Assembly (NCBI GenBank): GCA_014529385.2 | Contig: CM043955.1 | Location: forward strand, 152,258,140 to 152,322,139 | Origin: Adiantum capillus-veneris | Taxonomy: Eukaryota > Streptophyta > Polypodiopsida > Polypodiales > Pteridaceae | Direction: 5' to 3' | Length of the DNA: 64,000 bases | In this document: in pieces, positions 46,135 through 57,310 of the stretch | How the letters are laid out: each line of letters opens with the position of its first letter | Position numbering within the stretch: the first letter of the stretch is position 1 | Program-made: the position numbers and the translations under genes | Notes under the pieces: generated by a model | Seen by the model: the letters and a program-made list of their open reading frames with translations, nothing else | The model's database searches: none | What the model was told of the DNA's origin: nothing

Positions 46135-48345
46135 ATGAACCTTAGATCTAGTCGTGTACTAGGAAATCAGGGCATACTCAGAGAAACCTCCAGTAGAGTA
46201 TCTACCGAAGAAAGCGTGAATCAAGGAAATTCCTTGCACACAATTCCTAAAGAAGTCTCAGACACTTTTCCAGATTCAACATCCGAAATGTCTTCTTACT
46301 CCACTCACTCAAAAATCGGAACGACAGTGTGCTATAAGCATATACTATCTTTTTACAAGACTAATCGTCATGGAGCCCAGGTTTACTTGGACCCTAATGA
46401 AGAGTATGCTATTCGCATTGATGACCATGGTATTGAGTTCGAAGAAGAGGTTAGGGCAAACAAACAAGGAGAAATGTACATGGATCAAAACAGAACTCAA
46501 TATTTACATGTTGAAAACCCTGACGTGATAGACAAATGGGGGTTAGAAGTAAACACTATAATCCCAGATATGTCAGCAAAAGAAGGACCACCAACTTTGG
46601 AATTTGAGGGATACAATCAAGTAGACTTGAAGCCTTTGAAATGGCTTAGTACGGATAATCCTAGGATCGGAGTCTATTGTTGGGAAGATAGAAACATAAA
46701 AGATATTTTGTGGACTTCTCATGCCAAACAAGGACAATTAACAGCCATGAAGATCATCTATATCTTCAAGATCAAAGATAAGGGATCAGCGGACCTACCA
46801 GCCTACTTGTTTAGGGTTTGTTATAACAACTTTGTTATGATGACTCCTCAGGAGGTAGAACAAACCAAATACCAAGGGTATTCCATATGGGATTGGATAT
46901 TGGAGCAAGGACCAGACACAATTCCAACGGATGAACACCGTGAGAGACTCATCTGAGAGTAATGTGAAGAAACCAAAAACCACCTCATCACGTAGAAAAC
47001 TGGGTGACACTAAGGCTAGTCCAGGGCTACATGAGTCACTATTTCCAACAGACTGGTTTGAAGGACTCGGAACGGGACCAACTCCTAGAAGACCGAGGGT
47101 TGAACCAAATAGACGTGTCAGACTAGCTGATTTTCAGAAATGGGTCTGAAAATACAGTGAATTAGAGGATCCATATGACCAATTAGCAAGCTTTAAGCAA
47201 GTGCTAAGACCAGAGCGTATATTCGATTTCCATACTCAATTCGAGGGGTTTGAAATGACATTAGAAGGAAAAAGCTTTGACATGGTTCTAAAGCATTCCA
47301 CCAAGGTCAATCATGGACTTGAACACATTAGCTCAAGGATTTGTAGCTGCTTGTTCCAAAATGGAGATTAAACATAATACAGTAGCTCAAATCTACAGCT
47401 TTAAACAGAAACATGGTGAGTCTATTAGGGATTGTGCAAATCGAATGAAACATACATTTCCAAATGCCCAGAGATGGAGATACCTGTAGAAGAATGACTT
47501 GTATCTTTGTTTCTGGAGGGACTGCTAAACAAAGAACTTCATGCTGTACTCTTTTACTAAAAAGCATACAACCCTAGAAGCGTGTGTGTCTAATGCGATT
47601 GACCTAGGAGACAATTTCGAGATCTTCAACAAAGAAGATGTCCCTAAGGATAACCAAAGTGAGAAGACAAAATCCATTAAACCAGCACAAGTGGGAACGG
47701 ATGCTGCGGCACCACTCTCAGCCATAGAAGATATGCTAAAAAGGATGAATGACATGATGAACAATATGCAAAAAGCACCTATGAGAGGACTGGGACAAGG
47801 GATATCTCCATAGGGACAACCAATTAGGCCACAAAAATGGTGTGCAGCTGAAGGTAAATGGACCAACCATGAGACCCACAAGTGCTACGTCAGACCAAAG
47901 TATGATGGGAATGTTCAATACGTGCCCATGAGGCCACAAGGACAACCCATGTACACATATCAGCCTAATATGTCCCAAGATCAAAGATCACCAATGGGTA
48001 TGGAAAGACCTCAAACTGTGTTGGGACAACAACCTCCATATCGAGAACATAATGTAGTGCTTGTAAAGTACATGCACTCTGAAGGATTCATAGATGAACA
48101 AGCCTTAGTGCCTGTTACATCCTATGCAGAGCCTAGTCCATCTATAGTAATGGTAGAAGGAGATTGGTATAGTCCACATCCACCACCAATGGAAGATATC
48201 ATGACTTATGCTCCACCAGAGCTCGCACCAATGTATTATGTAGCTAATCAAGGTGTGAGACCTCCCGGTGGGAAGACCCATGATGAAGCCTAGAATAGGA
48301 AACTGTCATAATTGTGGTGCTGATGACCATTGAAAGAACAAATGT
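46135..48345 (+). pseudogene. gag: Element C gag
   Basis: The first frame, 46135-46956 (273 codons), is the best preserved in the group; its start aligns with B at 29397. The capsid region (DQLASFKQVLRPERIFDFHTQF near 47170, AQIYSFKQKHGESIRD near 47390) is frameshifted. The Pro/Met-rich part with KYDGNVQYVPMRPQGQPMY is at 47541-48293. The first zinc knuckle is 48304-48345 and holds an in-frame TGA at 48331 directly after the knuckle His, at the same codon as in B. Confidence 0.85.
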
Positions 48346-49560
48346 CTAGAGCCTGACAAAAACCTCAAACCAACTGAAGCCTATTGCATACAATGTTACA
48401 AAAAGGGAGGACACTTTTCAGAAGATTGTCCTAAGAATCCTTTGAGCAAGGGAAAAATTGTCGTAAACGTAGTCCAACTGATGCCTAGTAGCACATCAGA
48501 GAGTGAATCGATTGTTCCAATCAAGGTAATCACTAGAGCCCAGGCAAAGAAAAAGAAACACAACTCCTCTGATGATTCGGAGAACACGAAAATTTCTTCT
48601 CAAAGAATCAAAAGAAGCAGAAGCAAAAGATATGAGATGAGAAAATAAAAACAACGGGTTGAAATCGAAGAGAAAGCAAAAATGATAGCTCAGGATAAGT
48701 TGAAAGAAATTGGTAGTGAATTCAAGGAAACGACCGTGAAATCTGGAGGATCCATTCTGGTTGATAAAATTTTTGAGCCTATTAATGTTGCCTTAGAAGT
48801 CTACCAAGCAGGACTTAAAGCAGGCCAAAACATGGAAAACAAGTGGAAAAACTATCCATCTCCAGACATGGAAGCAGCGAAGCTAGAGGCTTATCAAAAT
48901 TTGGTAAGAATCACGCAATAAATGTTCGATAAACAAAAACCCAAGCTTGAAAGTATTGCAAAGCCTAAAGAGCTTGCAGTGGAAGGAACAAAAGAAAAAT
49001 CTGATGTGGTGGCAGAACCCCACCTTGAAACAAATGAACCAAAGCTTATAGTGCCGGACAGTGAAGATGCCTTAGACGGAATTCCATTCGTAGAGGAAGA
49101 CTGGCCAGGACACTTATGGGAAAAAGTGAGAGAGATCAATGATGGGAGCCTAACTTTAAAGTCATCACCTATAGAGGAAGTCTGGTTGGATAACCTACCT
49201 TCTAATATGAACATGGATTTACAATCCTTGTATGGGGATTGTGGATCGAAAGCTTCAGGAATATCTAAACCATTGACATTAAAAACATTACCTTCTTACT
49301 TGGGAGATAACGAAGATGAATCCATCGTTTTCATGACCACTCAAGTAAAAAGAGTTGGACAGACCCTAGGAGTAGACAACATTCATTCAATCATGTCTAC
49401 ACCCATCCAATGCACTCTTACTTGGGGAGAACTATTGAAACTCAGACCATACTTGTGGAACAATTTACAAAAAATCCTAGAAAAGGTGGGGATAATGGGG
49501 TTAAATTTGGAAAAATTGAAAAATAAAATGGAAAACAAAGAGATTCGATCAGTCCTATGA
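48346..49560 (+). pseudogene. Element C second zinc knuckle and gag-protease linker
   Basis: The second knuckle at 48385-48429 (CIQCYKKGGHFSEDC) keeps the long spacing C-x2-C-x5-H-x4-C. Linker frames follow (48682-48921, and 48922-49560 with 212 codons), charged and Pro-rich, colinear with B at 31951-32650. I recognise no catalytic domain in the linker. Confidence 0.7.
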
Positions 49561-50337
49561 ACAAGGTCGGAGAATATTATGAAGGGGAAGAAGGAAACAC
49601 CACCCTCCCAGTGAAATATAATGACATTGAAACCATGGCAATACTGGATAGTGGAGCTGGCATAGCCATAGCCTCTAAAGCAGTATGGGATTCCTAGGGA
49701 CAACCAAACTCGAATGAAATTACAGTTGGCTGACGGACACATTGAGAGACCACTAGGGCTGCTTGAAAAAGTGATAGTCAATTCCTATGGAATTCAATAT
49801 CAACACACTTTTGCCATAGTAGACTTTGGGAAAAAACTCAACTATGAAATCATAGTGGGAAGACCTTTCATGCGGCAGGTACAACTTATCCAAGATTGGG
49901 GAAACAACTATCTGTACTTGAAGCAGGTGGGATCCATAACAAGAGTCAATCTAAAAGATCACACTTATAGAGATGTATTGAAAACACCCATCCAAGAGTT
50001 TGATTCAGTCTCTTCGGCTGAAACTAAACTCCCATCCTGGTTAAACAAAGACACTCATATTTGGATGTGCGGAACTTCAGAAAATGGAAGCTTAAAACGA
50101 GAAGAATGTATCCTAGAAAGGGACTGCACAGACAAAGCCTACATACCAAAACCCTTTCCAGAGCATTTATTTGAGCCATTCGAGTGGACTCAAATTTTAG
50201 AGACAATGGATATATGTGTGAATACGTCTATGCCTACTCAATTTTGCAATGAGGATGGCTACAACATAATTCCCATCCAAATGATGTCAGTCCTCAACAT
50301 TGAAAACGAAGATGAGGAGCCCAAGGACTTGATGTAA
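49561..50337 (+). pseudogene. Element C retropepsin (first protease)
   Basis: MAILDSGAGIAIASKAVWDS at 49634 carries the active Asp in D-S-G. After a stop and frameshift near 49697, the frame 49714-50337 gives HTFAIVDFGKKLNYEIIVGRPFMR (the ILG-equivalent) and LIQDWGNNYLYL. The remaining 120 codons are a linker toward RT with no known domain. This is the usual gag-pol processing protease. Confidence 0.85.
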
Positions 50338-51065
50338 GCTCAACAAGTCTTTTAAGACCTCTATTACGATGCAACTGATGAGTTAGACGAACAGTCAGCT
50401 ACCTCAGAAGAAGCGGGGTCAGAAAAAGAGTATACGAGAGCTCAGTTACTCTTAAAGGGAGGGGAGGAAAAGTTTTTTGACTTTCCAAACCAAAAATCAA
50501 GAAGAAAAAAATGGTATAGACGAAGGAGAGACACCAATATCGTGAAAACACGACATATTCCATCAGTCTCCAGTAAAACACAATTCTTGATGCAGATAGA
50601 TGCTAATGATTGTGTCAAAGACAAAATAACTGGCAGATATCTTTCAAACAAAAACTCAAAAATGTCTCAGACATCAAGAAAAACAAGGAAGGATACTCAA
50701 GAAAAATCTCAGGATAAAAAACCACTCATGACCAGAGTCGAGCGGAAAAAGAAATATCAAGAGTTGAAAAGAGCTCTAAAGGATATATACACAACCGAAA
50801 TGGAAACCATGGAAGAGGATGGTAAGGATGTAATGCATGTTCCATCCCATTACAAAAAGTATACTCTTCAAGATTGGAAAATCATAATTGAACAACCCAT
50901 TAGGGAACTATGGAAACAAGGTGAATCTTACGAAGGGCCTGAAAACACTAAAGGGTAGACTTGGCTGAACCATGAGAAGAGCCAAGACCTGCTTACATTG
51001 CGAATGACCTAACAGAAGAAGAAGAAAAGATTTTGTTGAGCTTGTTAAAGGAATACTGAGATATC
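50338..51065 (+). pseudogene. Element C protease-RT linker
   Basis: A Lys/Glu-rich linker; the longest frame is 50542-50958 (138 codons). AEEEEKILLSLLKEYxDI-type sequence near 51015-51060 leads into RT. No domain recognised. Confidence 0.5.
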
Positions 51066-51850
51066 TTGGCTTGGTCTTACAAGGATCTCAAGGGTGTTGA
51101 TCCAGAAATCTGTCAACATACTATACCTATGAGAGATGATGCGAAACCAAGTAGACAGAGACCATACACTTATAACAAAACATTTGCTAGAAAGATCAAA
51201 GAAGAGATTGAAAAAATAAAGGAAGCTGAATTCATTTACAAAATTGAACACACAGATTGGGTGTCTCCAATTGTGGTAGTACCCAAGAAGAATGGGAAAT
51301 TACGAGTGTGTGTTAATCTCAAAAAGGTGAATGCAGCTACCATTAGAGACAAATTTCCTCTTTTGATAACTGAGCATGTTTTAGAACGAGTTGCAGGAAA
51401 AGAAGTTTACAGCTTCTTAGACGGCTTTTTGGGATACAATCAACTTTTGCTTGACCCAAAAGATCAGCATAATACTGCTTTTGCAACAGAATGGGGTATA
51501 TTTGCCTATCGGGTTATGCCGTTTGGGTTAACTAATGCTCCAGCCACGTTTCAGAGGTTGACAAGCCATGCTTTCAAAGAGTATCTTCGGAAATTCTTAG
51601 AAGTATATATGGATGATCAATGCGTACATTCGTCAATCCAGGCTAATCATTTTGAACACCTCAAAAAGGTATTCGAGGAATGTAGACTTTATAGGATTTG
51701 CTTAAATCTTGAAAAGTGCACATTCATGGGAAGACAAGGGAAAAATCTTGGACATACTGTGTCTAAAAATGGCATAGCTACTGATATGAGAAGATTCATG
51801 TCATTGCTGATTTTCCTAGACCAACAACAGTCAAGGGGGTACAAGCCTTC
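51066..51850 (+). pseudogene. Element C reverse transcriptase
   Basis: The best-preserved RT here, open from 51066 to 51899. DLKGVDPEICQHTIPM is the usual entry, then DWVSPIVVVPKKNGKLRVCV, NAATIRDKFPLL, YSFLDGFLGYNQL, FAYRVMPFGLTNAPATFQRL, and the catalytic VYMDDQCVHS at about 51603 (Y-M-D-D). GHTVSKNGIATD follows. A frameshift at about 51840 leads to the connection segment (GHCGYYQQFI) in the next frame. Confidence 0.9.
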
Positions 51851-52405
51851 ATGGGACATTGTGGATATTACCAACAATTCATCTACATGTATGCTATAAT
51901 TGCAAAACCCATGTATAGCTTGATTACGCACTTTGAATGGACCGAGGCATGTGAACAATCCTTCATGAAGCTTAAGCAAGCTCTTACCTCAGCTCCAATA
52001 TTGAAAGCACTAGATTGGGATAAGGTATTCCACGTACATCAAACTTTGCTATTGGTTGTATACTAGCTCAACTAGGAGATGGGAAAATTGACTTTCCTAT
52101 TTCTTATGCTAGCCGACAATTGGACATGGCAGAAAATAATTACACCACCATCTAAAGAGAAGGACTAGGAATGATCTATGTCGTTAAAAAGTATAGACAT
52201 TACCTATTAGCCAACAAGTTTGTTTTCTTTGTGGACCACCAAGCTTTGTTGTATTTGGTCAACAAGCCATGTAGCACGGGGAGAATAGTTAGATGGTTCA
52301 TCATTCTTCTCGAATTTGATTTCACTGTGGTTGTAAAAAAAGGCACTACACATCAATGAGCAGATCATTTGTCAAGGATTGTTTCAGGGGAATTACCTAA
52401 AGGGG
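51851..52405 (+). pseudogene. Element C RNaseH
   Basis: SFMKLKQALTSAPILKALDWDKVFHV (51960-52040), YASRQLDMAENNYTT-type sequence near 52100-52150, and MIYVVKKYRHYLLANKFVFFVDHQALLYLVNK (52171-52266), then RIVRWFIILLEFDF and a D-H-L-S-R tail at about 52365. Several stops. Element E interrupts the coding sequence at 52405. Confidence 0.85.
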
Positions 52406-52673
52406 TGTTAAGCTTAGGGAATTTTGGATGTTTTACCTTAGTGGAATTTGGAATATCAACTTTTGTATTTTTGGGATTCCAAGGGGTGTTCTTGGGAAAG
52501 GGCGTTGCCCATTAGTGTTCTCCAACTATATAACACTCAATCAGTTTCTGTTTGGGAATATGATGACGGAAGTTATGGCAGAATTAGTTTGTTTCTGTTT
52601 CTGTGTTCAGTTCCAGTTCCAGTTCCATATTGATTCCTTTGTTTGCCCGTTCTGAATGTCTGTACCTTAAACA
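52406..52673 (+). repeat. Element E 5' LTR
   Basis: Starts TGTTAAGCTTAGGG and ends CCTTAAACA. It contains CTATATAACAC as a possible TATA region near 52530. It differs from the 3' LTR at roughly 20 positions plus a 12-bp indel (counted by eye). Confidence 0.9.
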
Positions 52674-53279
52674 CTGGCAATCGCGGTGTATGTGTGACGT
52701 AGCATGGACGGATTCAGATTTCTCTTGTGGGAGCGAGTGCTGAAGAGATGGAAGTAGTTACTGAATGAAGGGAAGATGTTCAAAATAGGGAAAGTCTGTA
52801 TGGGTAGTTATTTGCACTCTAGAAGAAGACAGTTACATTCACGTTGATGGAGAGGGAATGATTTTCTGAAAGTGATCAAAATTCAGACGTTGCTCTAGAA
52901 GAAGCAAAAGAGGACACATATCCAGATTGGACAAGAAGATTTGGATGTACTAGAGGATTATCAGAGAGACAGACAGAAGGAAGAAGTGGAAGATGAACTA
53001 GATTTATTGTCACAGATTTTGAGGGTCATCAAGAAGAAATTCCGGGGGATCAGTTCCACTAGGGGAGAGTGATGGGAGTCACGTTCCACTAGGAGGAAGT
53101 GCAGGAAGTTGAGTACCACCAGAATCAAGAATCAGATAAGTTTACAGAATCAGAATTCAAATCAGAATGATTGTTGCAGAGTTTGAAGTCAAATTGCGGA
53201 ATCTGGAATTAGAACTGTTGCAAATGTGGAAGTCAGAAAGCAGCCAAATTTCAAATCAAAGTTCTAGCGGATAAGCACC

Positions 53280-54134
53280 ATGGGGAGTCAAAAGAAGAAG
53301 AGGAAGAAATACAAGGTATGGAAGCATGAAGTGGAGGATTTTCCATGTTCAGTTGATGAGTTTTCAGAGGGAGATGCATGTAGGAAGTGGTGTATGGTGG
53401 ATTTGTGTTCAAAACTTCAAAAATTTAGCCGAAGAATGCATAAAGCATCAGTTGATGGGACACAGGTAGCATGGGACAAGTGGGAAGATTTTGAGGATGA
53501 CTTAGAGAGGGCATATGAGTGGTTGACTAATCATAAAGAAAAGAGGAGGACACCATGTTCCAGCAGGAAGGAGGTGAGAAAATTGCAGGAAGCATGTGAG
53601 AGATTGAGGGATGCATATGCGGCTGAGTTCAAAGATGAATTAAGTGATGATGATGACGGATGGGTTGGCTTGGAGACGGACATCCATCATGTGGGGATAT
53701 CAAAGGTGGAGGAGAAGGAGGTGCAAAAGGAGGTTGGCCAAGAGAGCCTAATACTGCCCCTAGATACCCCTACCCTACCACTGGAGTGTGCTCATAGAGT
53801 GGAGACGGAATATCCATTGCTGAAATTGATGTCGGTGTTGTCACTTGTCAATGAGATTTATTATTCAGAGGAGAAGCAAATCATACATACTAAGGATGTT
53901 GTTCACGGAAATCAAAGACCATTTGAAGAGGCGGATAATGTGAGGAATGGACAAGTGGATAGTCGGATGAACGGAGAGGTGATGGATATAGAGAGGAATG
54001 AAGAAGAAGAGGTGATTGATTTATTTTTAGGTTCAATTGAGAATGTATGTAGGATTACGAATGAAGAGTCAAAGCAAGAAGAAGTTTCAAAAATCAGATG
54101 TACTCAGGAGGAATTTGCAACAACAAAAAAATGA
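53280..54134 (+). CDS. Element E ORF1, unknown function
   Basis: An uninterrupted 284-codon frame, starting MGSQKKKRKKYKVWKHEVED. It has a basic N-terminus, a Trp-rich helical region at about residues 35-85 (RKWCMVDLCSKL, WDKWEDFEDDLERAYEWL), a charged segment (RKEVRKLQEACERLRDAY) and an acidic patch (DELSDDDDGW, about residues 121-130). I recognise no family; there is no zinc knuckle or protease site. As the first ORF of a non-autonomous element it may be a gag-like or captured protein. Downstream frames to about 54960 are shorter and probably decayed continuation. Confidence 0.55.
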   Translation: MGSQKKKRKKYKVWKHEVEDFPCSVDEFSEGDACRKWCMVDLCSKLQKFSRRMHKASVDGTQVAWDKWEDFEDDLERAYEWLTNHKEKRRTPCSSRKEVRKLQEACERLRDAYAAEFKDELSDDDDGWVGLETDIHHVGISKVEEKEVQKEVGQESLILPLDTPTLPLECAHRVETEYPLLKLMSVLSLVNEIYYSEEKQIIHTKDVVHGNQRPFEEADNVRNGQVDSRMNGEVMDIERNEEEEVIDLFLGSIENVCRITNEESKQEEVSKIRCTQEEFATTKK

Positions 54135-55193
54135 ACAACTCAGGTTCGGAGGAATTGTCACCACGAAGCTCCACTGGTGGAAATATGCAGTTAGTAAATC
54201 TTGTGGAAATTGTATCCCAACAATGTACACAGCAGTTTCGATCAAAAAATCAATGGGTGGTAGCTCAACAAATGCAAGTGGGAAGTTGAAAAGAAGACCG
54301 TGTGGAGGATCAACAATATCAGCAGAATAAAAGGTAGCAAGGTAAGGAGGAGCAACATGAGGTCAGGGAACAGATCCGAGCAGAAACCCTGGTTACCTCT
54401 ATCCTACCACGGAAGTGTGTCCATGAAGCATAGGAGGATTATTCCTTTTTGAATGATCGAAGTGTCATGCTCATTGGAATTTCACATACATTTGAAGAGG
54501 ACAGTTGTCAGCAGTAAATGGAGGATGTGCATGATGCGGATATCATGGCGGAATTTTGTCATTTCAAGCAGACTTCAAAGCAAATGTCAAAAGAGGATTT
54601 CAAAAGAGCCAAGCAACAATTGCAGCAGCAAGGACCAAAAGATGACAGTAGCATAACGGAGGATATTGAGGATGATGATATTCATATTGGAAGTTGGAGG
54701 TGGCATTCCATATTGTGGCAGTTTCATATAGATGGATATGAAGAGATATTGAGGGCAAATTTTCAATTGTTTGATAAAGCAAGTCAAATTTTGGAAGATG
54801 TCGAATGTGATTAAGACTCAAATTCAAATTCAGTCTCAATTTTGGATTTGGATTCAACTGCAATTTTGGATGCAAAGACCAATTCAGATGCAAATTTTAA
54901 TGGAAGCCGTGGAAAGCTTGATGAAGAGGTATGACAATCAGTCACAAGGAGGATGACATTGATACTCAATGGGGATTAACAACATCATTTTCTTCTTGGA
55001 TTGGACAAAATTAAAAAAAATATGTAGGAGTTGGTAGGGCACTGTTGTATAAGGGACATGAAGAGGAGTATCCCAAGTGTCATATTTTGGTTCAGATTCA
55101 TATTCTGAGTGAGATTCAGATTCAGATTCAGATTCAGATTCATGCGAAAATGCAGATGCAAATTTAGATATTAGAAGTTCTTGAAATTTCACA
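54135..55193 (+). other. Element E middle region, broken frames and (GATTCA)n
   Basis: Short overlapping frames (54453-54814) and degenerate ATTCAG repeats near 54800-54850, then (GATTCA)5 at 55111-55142. No convincing gene; the repeats give Ser-Glu runs on the minus strand that are artefacts. Confidence 0.4.
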
Positions 55194-56147
55194 GTGGATG
55201 ATGAAGTCATCTTTGGAAATGCAGATGGAGCTAAATTTTATCATGGCAATTGTCAAGCCATTTGTCAATTTGGGAGTCAACCAGATGATGTAAACGTGGA
55301 AGTAGAGGATGTTCAGCAGAATGCAGATTTAATGTCAAAGTATGTTCAACATGTAAAGGGATCTGGAATTCGGAATTCAAATGGCGGACTGGATGTTGGA
55401 ATTTGGACTGTGGGATTGGAAGTCCAGAAAGAGGAAAGTCGGAGGAATGGAATTGGGCAAAAGGGTCAAGGGGTAATCATTAGTGGGAATACTCACTTTA
55501 AGGCTAAAAAATCGCTCAGTGCTAATGTGACTCATTTAAGGACGAATAGTTTTTGGGCGAATCTTGCATGGCGTGCCCGAATCGAGGTGAAAATTCATCA
55601 TTATAAGATTAAGGTGGTGAGAAGTATTGGAGATCACATCCAAGTGTGCGAACTTCGCAATGCACTAATTGTTAAGGTGAAGATGGGCGAAATGTTTTCT
55701 GAAAATGTTAAGGGAAAGATGATGGCGGGGATGACAGGTCTCTTAGTAGTTGATTCAAATGCAAATGCCTTGAAGCAGGAAGTGCTAGAATATGCGCAGG
55801 AGATGTGGAATACATCAACTAGGCTTTGGAGGGAGCATATGGAAGTGTCGACAGACTGCTTCAAGGACTGGTTTTAGCAAGCTAGAAAGGAGAGCATTAG
55901 GAGGGCGAATGAGGCATTGAAGATGGAGAATGAGAGGTTGGTTGCAGAGATGGAGGAGTTGAAGAATAAAAGCAAGGAAATTGAAGTAAGTGCATGGGGT
56001 CTGTGTAAGTGGAAGCTGGAGCTGAGCAAAGGCGTTTTGGAACCAGATCAAAATTTGGCAGGTGGAGTGGAATCGGAAGTGGAAAAGCAGGCGGAATCGG
56101 ATGTGGAAAAGCAAGCGGATTCGATTTTGTGGCAGAAAAGGCTGTAG
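55194..56147 (+). pseudogene. Element E ORF2, unknown, with coiled-coil tail
   Basis: The frame 55194-55877 (227 codons) ends in TAG, and the same frame resumes to 56147. The first part has no known domain. The second part is a heptad-rich segment (RANEALKMENERLVAEMEELKNKS in two runs) and then a Glu-rich tail with a 24-bp in-frame tandem repeat at 56072-56119 (SEVEKQAE then SDVEKQAD). The in-frame repeat and intact heptads support real coding. The TAG is followed by CAA; readthrough is possible, but a simple mutation is likelier. Confidence 0.5.
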
Positions 56148-56244
56148 AGACATATGCAGAAGGAGTTGCTGGGGAGCAGATTGCTTGATCAAGGGATTGT
56201 GGGTCCAAGTCAGCCTATGGCTCTAGCCACTGGGCTGTGCCAGG

Positions 56245-56524
56245 TGTTAAGCCTAGGGAATTTTGGATGTTTTACCTTAATGGAATTCGGAATATCAACT
56301 TTTGTATTTTTGGGATTCGAAGGGGTGTTCTTGGGAAAGATCATTTCCCATTAGTGTTCTCCAACTATGTAACTGTCGATCAGTGTCTGTTTGGGAATAT
56401 GATGACGGAAGTTATGGCGGAATTAGTCTGTTTCTGTTTCTGTGTTCAGTTCCAGTTTCAGTTCCTGTTCCAGTTTCATTCTGATTCCTGTGTTTGCCCG
56501 TTCTGAATTTATGTACCTTAAACA
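56245..56524 (+). repeat. Element E 3' LTR
   Basis: Same start and end as the 5' copy. It holds an expanded CAGTTCCAGTTTCAGTTCC tract near 56448-56475 relative to the 5' LTR. Confidence 0.9.
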
Positions 56525-57310
56525 AGGGGTAGAAGATGATTTACCAGATGCCTATTCGTTCTCCGTGGAAATGATACCTAGATGGTCGGAAAACATTGTG
56601 TCATTGATGACAATAGCTCAAGTGGATTCACAAATACCACTTCCTATCACAATCAATTTAATCGAGCAATCGTCTATGTATCAATTACTAGCTGGGAGGC
56701 TATATAAAAGAAATCGGGATGGGGTATTGCTTTTATGCATTAACCCTGAAGAAAAAGAACAATACCTAAGTCAAGCACACGTTACCATAGTAGGACTTCA
56801 CTTTGCGTAATACCAAACTATGCAACGAATCTTGAGACTTGGAGTATTCTGGCCGACTATAAGGAGAGATGTTATATCTTTTGTAAAAGATTGCCCTCAA
56901 TGTCAAAAACAAACACCCATTCCTCATGTAACATTGTTTCAAATGTCACATGTTTCTAAGTGGAGTAATTATCTGGTTACTTACTTATCGAGCCGAACGT
57001 TTCCTGACGATATGAGTAAATGCCATCAAAGAGCAATTGAAACTGAAGCAAGAGACTATGATCTTATTGGGAACCAGTTGTATTGGAGAGGTAAAGATCA
57101 ACATTTGCGTCTTTGTGCAAATGAAAACCAGTATATTCCGATTATAGAACAAGCACATGCTGGATTAGCTGGAGGTCACTTTTCTAGTGAGACCACCGCA
57201 AGAGCAATCTTGATGGCAGGCATATGGTGGCAAACACTTTTTCAGATGCGAAAGAATATGTTCGAAGGTGTGATGCTTGTCAACGAGCAAAAATGCCAAC
57301 ACGAGTAGAC
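56525..57310 (+). pseudogene. Element C integrase N-terminal region with two zinc modules
   Basis: The frame resumes after E with VEDDLPDAYSFSVEMIPRWS. Module 1 (about 56540-56930): LLAGRLYKRNRDGVLLLC, H-x5-H and CPQCQK. Module 2 (about 56960-57310): LIGNQLYWRGKDQHLRLC, HAGLAGGHF and RCDACQRAK. Each is a linker plus an HHCC zinc domain, which this lineage normally has once. One TAA (56808) and one frameshift (about 57240) break the frame. The modules are well diverged from each other, so the duplication, or fusion of two sources, is old. Confidence 0.8.

Larger units (their letters stand above)
52406..56524 (+). mobile_element. Element E: short-LTR non-autonomous element with unknown ORFs
   Basis: A 4119-bp insertion with direct terminal repeats of 268 and 280 bp, TG/CA ends and a perfect 5-bp duplication AGGGG (52401-52405 and 56525-56529). 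Reading across the empty site, element C's frame continues, so E inserted into coding sequence. The interior encodes two unrecognised ORF regions but no protease, RT, RNaseH or integrase. The primer site is unassigned (CTGGCAATCGCGG follows the 5' LTR), and the tract before the 3' LTR is not strongly purine. It must have used enzymes from another element. Confidence 0.85.

Noticed and set aside
55100..55210. Minus-strand Ser-Glu repeat protein
   Set aside because: Encoded only by the (GATTCA)n repeat.
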